Of a stretch of 64,000 nucleotides of DNA, positions 10,481-22,125 are shown one piece after another. The notes under the pieces are model-generated. The model had not been told where the DNA came from. It worked only from the letters and a program-made list of their open reading frames with translations, and searched no databases. The stretch comes from Piliocolobus tephrosceles. Lineage: Eukaryota > Chordata > Mammalia > Primates > Cercopithecidae. Both the position numbers and the translations under genes were made by a program. The stretch lies in the NCBI RefSeq assembly GCF_002776525.5, contig NC_045441.1, forward strand, positions 111,925,777 through 111,989,776, in the 5' to 3' direction. Each line of letters starts with the position of its first letter. The stretch's first letter is position 1.

Positions 10481-11005
10481 AATTTTAGTTTTCAAGGTAT
10501 AAACTAGATTCAGTGTAAAAACAACAGCAAACTAAATCTTGGAACTAAAGTAATATTTTTTCTCAAATATTATGTATTAATTTTAATTGAATAATAGAAT
10601 TATTCAATGACTGGCTATGATACAATAAGTTTAAATTTAATTTTAAATTGTATTATTTAAAAAGTTACTGTTTATGTAATAGATTAGGATATAGACAGGA
10701 TATATTGGTCTCTAAGTTATTAAATTGTCTTGGATAATTTTATGTATAATTTTTTTCTCAGATTTTTATATTTTTTAAGTTTCTGCTAATTGAAAGAGCC
10801 AGAGAAATGTAGAATAATAAACAATAAAAATGGAGTGCATTAATTACAAAGGTAAGGACTGTGGTATCTAAGAAAGCAGGAGGTGAAATTATATGAAAGA
10901 TGTAAAGCCTTTTCAAGTAAGTTTTGCTGATTCATTCTCTCTCTCTTTCTCATCATCATCGTCATCTATCCCATAATTCACTTGATAGGTGAGGACTGCC
11001 GGTTT
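10481..11005. other. Unique AT-rich sequence
   Basis: No recognised gene or element. A small CT/CAT simple stretch lies at about 10935-10962. Confidence 0.4.
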
Positions 11006-11010
11006 AGTTA

Positions 11011-11528
11011 CATATTAATGTTCTATTGCTGCTGTAAAACATTACTACCAATTTACTGCCATAAAACAACACAAATTTATTTTCTTACAGTTCTGAAGGT
11101 CAGAAGTTTGAAATCAGTTTTGCTGGACTAAAATCAAGTTTTCCACAAGCTGATGTTTCTGGAGTCTAAAGCAAGGGATCTACATCCTTGAGTTTTTCAG
11201 TCTCTAGAGAACAGGAGCATTCCTTAGCACATTGCTCCTTCCTCCATCTTTAAAACAAGCAGTGAAACGTCTTCTGTCTTCTCTTTAACTGGTCCCTTCT
11301 TCCACCCTTAAATTCTCTCTTTCTGACTTTAATACTTCTCTTATAAAGGCCCTTGTGATTATATTTAACCCCAAAATACAATCCAGGATAATCTTCCCAT
11401 CTCAAGACCCTTACCATAATCACACCTGCAAAGACCTTTTTTTTTTTTAACTATGTAAGGTAAAATATTTACAGCTTCCAGGCATCAGAGTATGGATATT
11501 TTGGGGTGCCATTATTAAGCCTACCACA
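11011..11528 (-). mobile_element. MLT1-type MaLR LTR
   Basis: An antisense LTR from CATATTAATGTTCTATTGCT, through TTTATTTTCTTACAGTTCTG, CTTATAAAGGCCCTTGTGAT and CAATCCAGGATAATCTTCCC, to a CCATTATTAAGCCTACCACA end. The pattern and about 515-bp length fit MLT1 LTRs. Flanks AGTTA and GGTCA may be a decayed 5-bp duplication. Confidence 0.85.
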
Positions 11529-12052
11529 GGTCACATAATGTGAAGATTATTGGTGATCTAGAAAAAAACTAGGATGAAATTTGATGAGACAAAGTGTCCA
11601 GTCTGAAGGCAGATTAAGGAAGAAGGAGAGAAGAATTGTAGCCATTGGATATAGAAAATACTGTTCAGGACATTTGATGAAAACCACGGAAGGAATAATT
11701 GAGTACTCATTGGCAGAAGTGCCATTAATAACTTGTTTCCTCTTTTAATTTAAAATGTGAAAAATAACATATTTTGTTGATGGGCATAGGATAATAGTAA
11801 AAACACTGATGTAAAAGTAAAAGAAAATAGTTTCTGGAAAGATTTCCTTGATTGAGCAAATGGGGATTAAAGCATGAATAAGAACATGAAAAGTATATTT
11901 ACGGAAACAGGAAAGTAGAATGTAAGAGACAGATGACAACACATGGATAGATACGAGGTTGACAGTTGAAAAAAGTCTTTGCCCAGTTCCGTCAGTGAAG
12001 TAGGACCTGAGTGTTGTTGAATTATTATAGTGGCATGTGAAATGTTTAAAAC
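11529..12052. other. Unique sequence, no recognised element
   Basis: No repeat recognised. The 135-codon minus frame at 11745-12152 draws its N-terminal third from the MER1 element and the rest from this AT-rich DNA, so it is not a gene. Confidence 0.5.
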
Positions 12053-12300
12053 AGCAGTTCCCAAACTTTTTGGCACCAGGGACTGATTTCGTGGCAGACA
12101 ATTTTTCTTTTGACAGGGTTGGGGGGATGTGTTGGGGATGCAACTGTTTCAACTCAGATCATCAAGCATTAGATTCTCATAAGGAGCTGTGCAACCTAGA
12201 TCCCTCCTGTATGCAGCTCCTAATAGGATTTGTGCTCCCATGAGAATCTAATGTTCTTGCTGAACTGACAGGAGGTGGAGTTCAGGTAGTAATGTGAAAT
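12053..12300 (+). mobile_element. MER1-type non-autonomous hAT-Charlie DNA transposon, 3' truncated
   Basis: It starts CAGCAGTTCCCAAACTTTTT, the typical CAGNGGTTCCCAAAC-like terminal inverted repeat, and continues GGCACCAGGGACTGATTTCG. It contains the internal palindrome GCATTAGATTCTCATAAGGA ... CCATGAGAATCTAATG. The distal terminus is not seen, so the element is truncated near 12300. Confidence 0.88.
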
Positions 12301-12673
12301 CTGTTGATGCAATTTTGACTTCTGAAGAGGATGTACATTACTCATGTGTGCATACTCCCTTTATCACTTATGGTGGGATGTACTAATTAATGCTACTATA
12401 TTAAATGATCTGGGAATCTAGTATCTTATGTTTTGGGTCTGTATTTCTAATGCGGAAGTTACAAGAGAAATGTATGAAGTAATGGAGTTAAAATGGTAGA
12501 AGCAAAAGCATCATGGCATAGTTGAAGTAATGTGGATTTTTGTTGTTTCTGTGTTTGGAAAATCATCTACTATAACAAAGCATCTATGTTGTCATTTTAA
12601 AAATAAGAATAACATCTAACACATTGAATTTCTGTGAGAATTTATTGTGATAATCAGCTAACAGGACTATTAC
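12301..12673. other. Unique sequence
   Basis: No recognised gene or repeat. Confidence 0.4.
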
Positions 12674-12678
12674 ACAAC

Positions 12679-13032
12679 TATACCAATCCATTCTCACACT
12701 GCTGATAAAGACATACCTGATACTAGGTAATTTGTAAAGAAAAAGAGGTTTAATGGACTCACAGTTCCATGTGGCTGGGGAGGCCTCACAGTCATGGCAG
12801 AACGCAAAAGGCACTCTTACATGGTGGCAGGCAGGAGATAATTTGTGCAGGGAAACTCCCCCTTATAAAACCATCAGCTGTCATGAGATGTTCATTATCA
12901 CAAGAACAACACAAGAAAGACCTGCCCCCATGATTCAATTACCTCCCACCTGGCCCCTTTCACGATAGCTGGGAATTGTGGGAACTACAATTCAAGATTA
13001 GATTTGGGTGGGGATACAGCCAAACCATATCA
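12679..13032 (-). mobile_element. THE1-type MaLR solo LTR with perfect 5-bp target duplication
   Basis: A 354-bp antisense LTR. It has typical THE1 phrases (GAGGTTTAATGGACTCACAG, CACAGTCATGGCAGAACGCA, CCCCCATGATTCAATTACCT) and ends CCAAACCATATCA. It is flanked by ACAAC at 12674-12678 and 13033-13037. No internal sequence is present, so it is a recombined solo LTR. Overlapping reading frames at 12584-12968 are LTR artefacts. Confidence 0.94.
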
Positions 13033-13274
13033 ACAACCATGCACAAAAATAAATACAATTAAAACAAACTCTTTTAATATCTGGTCCTTGTTACTGTTGT
13101 TGTAAATATGTTTATTTTGTTGTTACTCCTCTGGTGGTGGAAAATAGTAGGTTGGGAATACATACTGTACTAATTTCATATGTATTTTGAGATCAAATAT
13201 GTATACAGCTATATAGAGATTATATAAATTTATGTATAATATACAAATATGCACGTGTACATGCACGCACATGT

Positions 13275-13293
13275 ACACACACACACACACACG
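13275..13293 (+). repeat. (CA)n microsatellite
   Basis: A short ACACAC run inside an alternating purine-pyrimidine stretch. Confidence 0.9.
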
Positions 13294-13939
13294 CATGTTC
13301 TGTTTCCTAGACTAAGGACTGCAGTTATATAACTTCATGCAGATCTTCGATCAAATTTGATTTTGAAATATTTTGCCCACATACCTTGGGAAGTTGTTTT
13401 GGACATCTTGAAACCTTTACTGATGATCTAATCATCTGATTAACCCCTATGACAGCAGTTTTGCTTTTATTTTTCAGCCCAGCTTCAAATCACTAATTAA
13501 CACAATTAATATACGTATTTAAAAATATCAAATTAAAATTTAAAAATCTCTTTTTGTGTAAATAAGAGAAAATAGCTGGTATCATTGAGATACTTGTATA
13601 ATTATTTTTATGATAAAATATATAATAAATACACAAATATATCTAATCAATATAAAGTATTTCTTTACAATAAGTGTAAAAATAGCAGCAGAATATTACC
13701 AGTTGTGATGGTAGTAATAAATTATGATAAACCACATGACTTCTGCCTTCTTCCTTATGAATAACATATAATCTAAATTATACTTGTTAGAAGTGCATGA
13801 AAGCAAGTAAATTTCTGTGTATGTCTGTACATATATACATATATATTGAAATCATATATACATATGGATAAGTAAAGAATAGCATCTTTGGAATAAAAAA
13901 GATTCATAGCTATAAACATTGATGAAATGGGCTGCACAT

Positions 13940-13985
13940 TAGACTCTCAAAGGGAAACTCATGAAGCACTATCTTTGAGAGTCTA
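13940..13985. repeat. Perfect 13-bp inverted repeat, 20-nt loop
   Basis: TAGACTCTCAAAG at 13940-13952 pairs with CTTTGAGAGTCTA at 13973-13985. There is no known element around it. Nothing suggests a terminator or RNA gene, and it may be a template-switch fossil. Confidence 0.8.
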
Positions 13986-15174
13986 GTACATAGTCAATTT
14001 CATGAAACTTTGTAGTCAGTTACTAAAATACTTTTGTTATAATTTAATCATTTTCACTTTATAAAAATACAAAGGGAGTTGGTGGGACTCAACTGAATAA
14101 TTGTTTCAATTGAAATCTAAACTCATTTATGTGCAAAATAATCTAAATAATTCCTCCCTAAAAATACACACTATCTATAGCCTCCATAACACAGCATGAG
14201 CCAAATAGATTTATTTTTATAGGTTTATCCCAGAATATTTCAAATGAAGAGTAAACTTCAGGGCAGCATGAACACTATGTGAATCAGGAATACACGTTAC
14301 TCCATATAGTAAAAATAAAAAAAGAAAGTTAGTGAACAATAATATTAATAAGATTTCTTAGATTATTGATTTTTAACATAGTGCAGCTAAATGCTGTTGT
14401 TTTGGGAATGCATTTTTAATCAAGCAATTACATATTTTTGAATTTTTTTAACATTTTATAAACATTTCAACCAAAGACACTTAGGTTCTGTTAACAAAGA
14501 AATGTTCAGATTGTTTTTCCTCTAACAAACATGAAAACATGTGCGTGAATAAACTATTACTATTTTATGTCTACTTCTTCTTTGATGTTTTAAAATCAAT
14601 GGTCCATTTTCTACTAAGATGAAAAATAAAACTGAATCAGCATGGAATTTAATTAAATATTTACAAGAGCTCATCTATGTATATTATTTTGTTTTATAAG
14701 AAAATAATGAATATTCTAGACAAATATGTTTACTTAAATCATCTTCAATTAAGTGGTGTTGTTATAAAGAAGTAATTTACTTAAAAATAGTTTACTGCTG
14801 TTGTGATTTCTAAGGGCACATAGAAATTATTCCTTCTGGAAAGTTTGGGTTTATTTTGAGAACAATATGAAGACATACCATTAAAAACATTGTAGGGAAG
14901 CATAGACTGAATTTTCAAAAGCATAACAAAGTGTGTAGGCTAGGTAAGAAATGGGAAGCACAAATCACAATTATAAAACAATGGACTAAGTTGATAGAAG
15001 TCTTAGGGGCTGATGGAATGTGAGGTAGAAAGGGAGTTTTTGGTTTGCTTTGATTTTGTGCCAAGGAAAAAATTCAGAAGGAATTTTTGTTTTCATGTAA
15101 AAATTCCAAGAGAGAATAAAACCAAAAGTACCTAATAATGCATTCAATTGGGTAAGCGACTAGGAAACGAAATC

Positions 15175-15390
15175 AGGAAGTTACTTGAAGTTGCATAGCA
15201 CAGCCAGACTCAGAGTATATGCTCCAAAGGAAGGCTGCTGCTTGCACAGGCAGGGTCTGCCAGGGATACATCACTCTATGCCCCAGTTAGTAAAATGGAA
15301 ATAACAATGTTAATTGATCATTGGGTTCTTTGAGGATTAACTAAGTTAACACTATTAAACACTTAGAACAGTACATGGCAGATTGAAAAC
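15175..15390 (+). mobile_element. MIR SINE, diverged
   Basis: The best part is 15272-15388: CCCCAGTTAGTAAAATGGAA, TTGAGGATTAACTAAGTTAA, TAGAACAGTACATGGCAGA. This follows the MIR core and 3' region 'tcagtttcctcatctgtaaaatgggg ... gaggattaaatgagttaa ... cttagaacagtgcctggcac'. The upstream extent is uncertain. Confidence 0.8.
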
Positions 15391-15927
15391 TCTCCTCAAA
15401 CCTTAACTTTTCAATCCAGAGCACATTGCTTTCTTGACTAATCTGCTGTCAAGCAGAGAAATCATGGGGAGTAGTAGGGGTGTTACTGAGTGCAAAGTCT
15501 ACACACACAAAGTTCTAGGGATACAGAGCTTAAATTAAAGAAACCATAAAAAATGGCCATGCCAAGGGTGATAGATGGGCATGTGGCATTTGTAGAACAT
15601 ATTGGCCTACATATCTTCAGGAATACTGTTGGTAAAAACTTGTTACTTCAAATCAAAGTTTTAACCATTGCAAATAGATATTGAGAGAACCCCAAATGAA
15701 GAAATAAGTACTCTGATCCAAATTAGTAACAAGCAGGCAGAAATGATTTGACAGACATGAGTACATAATAAAATATCAAGAGAACTTTGAGAGTGAAAGA
15801 ACAAGAGCAAAAAATAGAACAGATAGGCAACTGCATATACACAGGTATAAATCACACTTGTGTGTGTACATATACATACACATAGCATATACTACAATAT
15901 ATTTCCATACAAATAGCTCATAACCTG
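15391..15927. other. Unique sequence
   Basis: No recognised element. The 75-codon minus frame at 15661-15888 has no coding signature. Confidence 0.4.
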
Positions 15928-16172
15928 TTACTGTATTCAGTTAATCACATAGGTGGCTCTTAACCCATTATGGGTGCTGTTCGGTAAGGTTTTGCATATA
16001 TATTTAAAAAGAAAAAAAAAACAAACAGAATAACCCAGAAAAAATGGTAAACATTTGAGCTCACACTCCATTGATGAGAATACGCAAATAATCAATAAAT
16101 TATACAATCACTGTGTATTCAGTTAATCGCATTACTGTATTCAGTTAATCACATAGGTGGCTCTTAACCCAT
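15928..16172. repeat. Insertion between perfect 41-bp direct repeats, containing an inverted copy of 18855-18992
   Basis: 15928-15968 and 16132-16172 are identical 41-bp direct repeats. The 15968-16101 interval is the reverse complement of 18855-18992, with only two base differences and a shorter A run. A third partial copy of the direct repeat (TGTATTCAGTTAATCGCAT, 16113-16131) abuts the second. The source is an old L1, but the match is far closer than two independent old L1 copies would be. The segment was therefore copied locally and recently, plausibly by template switching during break repair. Confidence 0.9.
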
Positions 16173-16269
16173 AGAAGTGATACGATATTTTGACTAAACT
16201 TTCTGCTGCCAGCATACAATACATAATATAGGCAACTCTAATTAATTAACACTGGTTATGGACTAAAGT

Positions 16270-16585
16270 TTTTGTTTGTCTGTTTTGGTTTAGAAACAAG
16301 GTCTCGCTCTGTTACTCTGGCTAGAGTACAGTGGTGTGGTCATAGTTCATTGCATCCTGGAGTTCCTGGGTTCAATGGATTCTTCCACCTCGCCTCCCAA
16401 GTAACTAGGGTTACAGGTGCTCACCATCATGCCCAGCTAATATTCTTAATTTTTAGTTGGTTTGTTCTGGTAAAGATGAGGTGTTGCTATATTGCTCAGG
16501 CTGGCCTCTAACTCAGCTCCAGTGACCCTCCTACCATGGCCTCCCAGACTGTTGAGATTACAGGTGTGAGCCGCTGCACTCAGAC
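16270..16585 (-). mobile_element. AluJ element
   Basis: An antisense Alu with a T/G-rich degraded tail at the left and CGCTGCACTCAGA-like head at the right. It has two arms and high divergence. Reading frame 16272-16511 is an Alu artefact. Confidence 0.9.
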
Positions 16586-18189
16586 CATTTTTATGAAATA
16601 AAGTTTAAAGGGTAATACATATCCTACACATTAATACATACCAACAACCAGGTTATTGTAGAAAATAAATCATAGGTAAAATAATAAGGCAATTGTCTAA
16701 TAGATCATATTTCCATACAATTATAAATAAGTATAAATATAGGAAGTATAGAAAAAGCTATTACTAACCACGCTGTTTGGTCACAATGATAAATTGGAAA
16801 TGTTCATTAATGTTGTCTTCTGTGGTAAGTATCTGCTAAATTTCAATTATTTGTGTGATAGGTGAATGAATATTAGAGTTTGGGGCAAAAATACTAAAAT
16901 TCCCAGATTTTGACAATCTGAGATTATTATTTTTCAAATATATTAAGAACAGAAACATGTCAAGGACATTTTTCAAAAGGTCAGACTCTAGCCTTAGTTT
17001 TTCAGAATATATTAATTGTAAAACATCACTAATGAATTCCCTGGTTGACTGAGCAACTGCTGGATATTCTATTGGACAGATGTCTTAGTCCCTGAGAGTT
17101 GTATCTGTCTCATGTAAACCTATAATGGGTAACACCCATTTTCTGAACTTCTATACCCAAAGGTAATTAAACGTCTTCCTTGTTTATAGTCTGTTTCCTA
17201 ATCTAAAAGGCAAACTATCTGGCCAAACATGCAATACCACCTAAACTATCTTCTACCTTATTATTCTAATGACCCCCATGGTTTTTTCACAAAACACTAC
17301 TTCGTATTTCTTTCATTTACATCTGCTCACCATTCAGTTCCCTAAGCCATAGTCATTGTACATATTTCACCTTAGGATGTATAAATTAGACCTTTTTAGA
17401 GTATGGTAATATAAAGGCATCAAAACAAATGAAAGCTAAGAGGTAAAAAGTGTGTGTGTGTGTGAGTGTGTGTGTGTGTTTTGGTATTTTGGAGATGATG
17501 TTGGGTTTCTTACAATGAGTCTGGGGTTCTAAAATGTATGAGAAAGTAAGAAATTGGGAGAACATATAAAAAACATAAACTCACAGAATTCTATTTTTTC
17601 CATTTGTACTTATTATTATATATTTTATACGGCATCTTTACAACAGCAATCCCTTCATATATCTAATAAGAGTTTATATATTTAAGGTCTGGCTTGCCCT
17701 TTCTCTTCACAAAAGAACTCTTCTTGAGAGAGAGGAAAAATGCCTTCTTCCAGTCATCTTCTGACCTTCTAAAGACTTCATCCTGGATTAAAATAACTGA
17801 ACAGGACTTCCAAGATTTCTCTTACCTCCTTTCAACAGGTACCATACTTATCTTAGAATTGCTTAATGCAGAATGTTTTATAATGTGACCTAGTTATCAG
17901 AATCCTTATTTGAATTCTTAAGTACTTTTTATACCACAATAATAAGAGAAAAGTTATATTTGTAAGGGTATTGTGAATAAAAGAGTGGCTTTACCAATTC
18001 CCTCCACCCATCTCCACCCAATATCCCACAGTAGGGTGTTTTTACTGAGCTGACATCCTCGGAATGCATAGGTGCTAAGGCAAGAGTCTTCCTCAACATT
18101 AGTTGATTATGGCCCTATATTTCCTTTGTTTTCCTACATAATATAGAACTGTAAGGTATATGAAAAATTCCATGTTTAATTGCATAACA
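16586..18189. other. Unique sequence with a (GT)n tract
   Basis: No gene or classified repeat recognised. A 64-codon frame at 17694-17888 has no features. A GT microsatellite lies at 17450-17480. Confidence 0.45.
17450..17480 (+). repeat. (GT)n microsatellite with one GA interruption
   Basis: A GTGTGT run interrupted once by GA. Confidence 0.92.
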
Positions 18190-21080
18190 ACTCAATTGAT
18201 TTTCAGAAATGGAATGTACTCATGTAATTAGTAACCAGATCAAGGAATAGAAACTTAGCGCACAGAAGCTCACCTTTCTATCCATTTTTTTTTTTACTTG
18301 ATATAAAAAAATACTAACATAATGTACTGTTTTGCATTTGGCGTTTTTCATTTAACAATGTATCATAAGATTTCACCACCTAACTATGTGTAATTATAGA
18401 TCATTTATTCTCCTTGATAAACTGTATTTCTCTGTGTGACTAAAGCACAACACATTTATCATTCTTCTGTTGATGGACACTTGGGTATTTCCAGTTTTAA
18501 TCCATTAAAAATAGTTTTGCTTTAAACAATATACTATATATCTTTTTCAAGAGACTTAATTTTCTTAGCGCATAGTATGCATCTCTAGGAAACTATGTGA
18601 ACACATTTACTGGGGATGTATCCTATGGAATTGCTGGACCAGAGGATTTGCAAATGCTTACTTTTAGCGGATATCATTGAAAAGTTTTCTAAAGCATTTG
18701 CAGTGCATGAGAGTTCCAATTTCATCACAAATTCAAAATTTGATATGATTGTTTTTGTTTCATTTCAGCCATTTTGGTGGGTGGAAAATGATGTTGCGTT
18801 GCTGTTTTGCATTTCTTTTAATAATATCTGTTTAACTTGGGAATATTTTCAAATATTTATTGATTATTTGCGTATTCTCATCAATGGAATGTGAGCTCAA
18901 ATGTTTACCATTTTTTCTGGGTTATTCTGTTTGTTTTTTTTTTTTTTTCTTTTTAAATATATATGCAAAACCTTACTGAACAGCACCCATAATTTCTTTG
19001 AAACTATATATTTAAGAAAACTGATTTTGTTAAAAAAAATTTTTTTCTCATCAGTGTTATAACAAAATTAACTTATTTGAGGTCCTGCTAGACTTCATTT
19101 CACTTAAAGTTACAGTTTCTAAGAACCTATCTACAATGTTAAGGGAAGACTTACAGTATATTATGTAAATCTCTTGCTGAAAAATTTATTAGAAGTATCT
19201 TCTCCCAATTCCTGGATGCCCTTTTACTCTGTTAAGAGTTTAGAGAGAAGTTTTTCATTTAAACATAGTATAATTTAGTTTAAGTTATCATTTTTTCTTA
19301 TCATTGGTGCTGTCTGAGCCCCTTTCGGAAAGCTTGTCTACTCTATGTTCACAAAGACACTCCCATGTTTTTCCTTTATTGTCTTCGTATTAAGATCTTC
19401 AGTTCGTGTGTTTGTGTGTGTGTTTTAAGAGGGTAAAATAAAGATCCAGATACATATTATTTCACAGATAACTATACAATTGAGCCACTAACATATCTTA
19501 AATTCTATTTTTTTACAACTACACCACAGTGTCACCTTTGTTGTAAATCATCTATGTATATGTGCATCTGTTCCTCTACTTTATTCTGGGTACTTGGTCA
19601 GTATGACTATTCTTGCACCTACACTGTCTCAGTAACAGTAGATTATGCTCTCTGTTAGTTCAAATCCTTCAGCTTTGTTCTTTAAATAACCTTCTCTATT
19701 TTTGTGCTGATGGAATTTCATTTGTGATTATTTTAATCTGACATCTTTCCATGTTGAATTCTTCAAACTGTAGTCATTGTGTAACCCTCTCTTTCTTTGC
19801 CTTTTTATTTTACTTTTAAAAGTTATGCCTCAGTTGGGAGGTTTTGCACAATTTTTTTAAAAAAATGTTTCTAGATATTTTGTGATATTTCAATACTACT
19901 CAAAAGTTTATCTTTTTGTTATTATAAAATTAAAATTTGATTTATTGGTTATTTACTGTGTATCTAGTGATCTGCTCAAACTGGTACGTTCATTTATAAA
20001 TTCATTTATAAACTTGTTTGTGGTTACTCAGATTATCTTTATTTACAATTCTATGACATACCTGATGATAGTTTTATTTATTCCTGTGTCTTTGTTGTAT
20101 GTACTTGCATGTTTTCTTAAATTTATTTTTACCTTTACATCAGGTAAAGGCTGTTTGTATTATTTTAAATGGAAGTGTTAGTAGCAGTCATCTTTGTCTC
20201 CCTCCCAACCTCAGAGAAAAATATTTCAATAATTAACCATTAGGTATGATATTTGCTGTATTAATTTAATACTGCTTGTTTGCAAATACTCTAGTTTAGA
20301 CTACTTAAAACAGAAATGTTTATTCTGCGCCTACTCAATCATGATTTTTCCTCTATTTTTACTTGATGTGCACATTGACTATTGAGTGCTTCATCAAAGT
20401 TGCTTTCTAGAATAAATCAATAGCATTCTATTTATATATCACTGAAACTAATTTACTAATGTGTTTGTTAGGATTGTTTGCTAATGTTTATGAAAGATTG
20501 ATCTATCATTTTTCTTTGCATACTTTTTGTCACATGAAATAGTTACTGGTCGTATAAAATTAGATGGGACACATTTCTTCCTTTCCTCCTTCCACAAAAT
20601 AAGTATGTGCAATTGATACTATTTCTTTCTTAGAATTTTGTGATAATTCAACAATGAAGTTAATTGAGGTTAGACTTTTCTTCATGAGATTTTTAAACTA
20701 GATGCAGTTTCTTTAAAATAAGGAGCTATTCTAAGTAATGTATTTCAATGAATTTGTGTCTTCCAAATATTTTGCCAATTATTTTTGGAGAAAAGTTTTA
20801 TTCTTTTTCAAAATATACTGTCTTATTTACATATTTAGACTCTTTAATGTTTCCATTTTTGGCATTGGTGGATGCCTTCTTCTATATTTTTTCCTAGATC
20901 TGTCTTCCTAGAATTTTATTAATATTATTAGACTTCTCAAATAAATAATTTACATTGACAATTTTCTATATTTTGATGTTTGCTTTCTCTTTATCTTCTG
21001 TTGTATTTATTGGTCTCTTATATCTTTATTTAGGATTTATTTTCTGTTCCTTTTCCAGAAAAGTGAGATACCATCATTAC
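18190..21080 (-). mobile_element. Old L1 (L1ME type): 3'UTR and ORF2, minus strand
   Basis: Antisense order is 3'UTR (AACCAGATCAAGGAATAGAA), ORF2 C-terminal region (TGTTGATGGACACTTGGGTA, GGAATTGCTGGACCAGAGGA) and ORF2 proximal parts (CATCTTTGTCTCCCTCCCAA; GATGGGACACATTTCTTCCT). Small unmatched insertions occur around 19010-19150. Frames at 18616-18894 and 19882-20181 lie inside it and are not genes. 18855-18992 is the apparent source of the inverted copy at 15968-16101. Confidence 0.75.
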
Positions 21081-21084
21081 GCTT

Positions 21085-22125
21085 TCTGTTACTATGGTTT
21101 GACTATTTTTAAATACTTTATATAAGTGAAGCCATGTAGTATTTGTCCTTCTGTGACTGACTGATTTTACATAGCATAATGTCACCTATGTTCATTCGTA
21201 TTATCAAAAATGGTAGGACTTTTTCCCTATTAAAACTGAATGATATTCCATTGTTCATATATATCACATGTGCTTTGTCAATTAACCTATCAATGGGCGT
21301 ATGATGGTTTCTACCTCTTGGCTATTGTGAATAATGCTGCAATAAAAAATGGGAGGTGCAGATAGCTCTTTGAGTTTCCCGTTTTAATCATTTTGGATAT
21401 GTACTTACAAATGAGATTTCTGCATCATATGGTAAATCTTTTTTTAATTAATGAGGACCTTCCATATTTTTTTTCATAGTGGTTGCACTACTACACATTT
21501 CCACCAAAAGTGTATAAGGGTTTTATTCTCCCCACACCCTTGCCATCGAATATCTTTTTTTCATTTGATGACAGCTATCCTGAGAGGTATGAGGTGATAG
21601 TCATGATAGTTTTGATATACCTTTCTCTGACAGTTAGTTAGGTTGAGCACCCATTCATATACCTGGTGGCCATTTGTTTGTCTTCATTGGAAAAAATGTC
21701 TGTTTCAGCCCTTTATCCATTTTTAATAGATGATTTACGGCTTGAAGATATTTTCTCCTACTTAGTAGGTTGCCTTCTTACTCTGTCGATTATTTCTTTG
21801 GCTGTGCAGAAGCTTTTATTTTGATGTAGCCCACTTGTCTATTTTTGCTTTTGTTGCTTGTGCTTTTGGTGTCAAACCCAAGAAATCATTGCCAAGACCA
21901 GTGCCAAGATTTTTCTTTACGTTTTCTTCAAAGAGTTTACAGTTTCAGGTCTTATACTTAAATCTTTAATGCATTTTTAGTTTATCTTTGTGTATGGAGT
22001 AAAATGGGAGTCTAATTTCATTCTTACCCATATCCAGTTTTACCAACACCAATTGTTTAAGAGACTACCATTTTACAATTGTGTGTTTTTGACATCCTTG
22101 TCAAAGATCAGAAAACTAGTTTCAT
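21085..22125 (-). mobile_element. Old L1 (L1M type) 3' part, minus strand
   Basis: A second antisense L1 start: CATAGCATAATGTCACCTAT, TGAATAATGCTGCAATAAAA, TTTGGCTGTGCAGAAGCTTT, GTGTCAAACCCAAGAAATCA. These repeat the 3'UTR-to-ORF2 order, so it is an independent element next to the one on its left. Confidence 0.8.

Larger units (their letters stand above)
13038..15170. other. Long unique AT-rich stretch with a (CA)n tract
   Basis: No gene, Alu or L1 was recognised. It contains an AC microsatellite with palindromic ACATGT flanks at about 13250-13300, TA-rich tracts around 13590-13640 and 13830-13865, and a perfect hairpin at 13940-13985 listed separately. Confidence 0.5.

Noticed and set aside
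11745..12152. 135-codon minus-strand frame
   Set aside because: Its N-terminal part is MER1 transposon sequence and the rest is AT-rich unique DNA, with no domain, no splice-site context and no coding composition.
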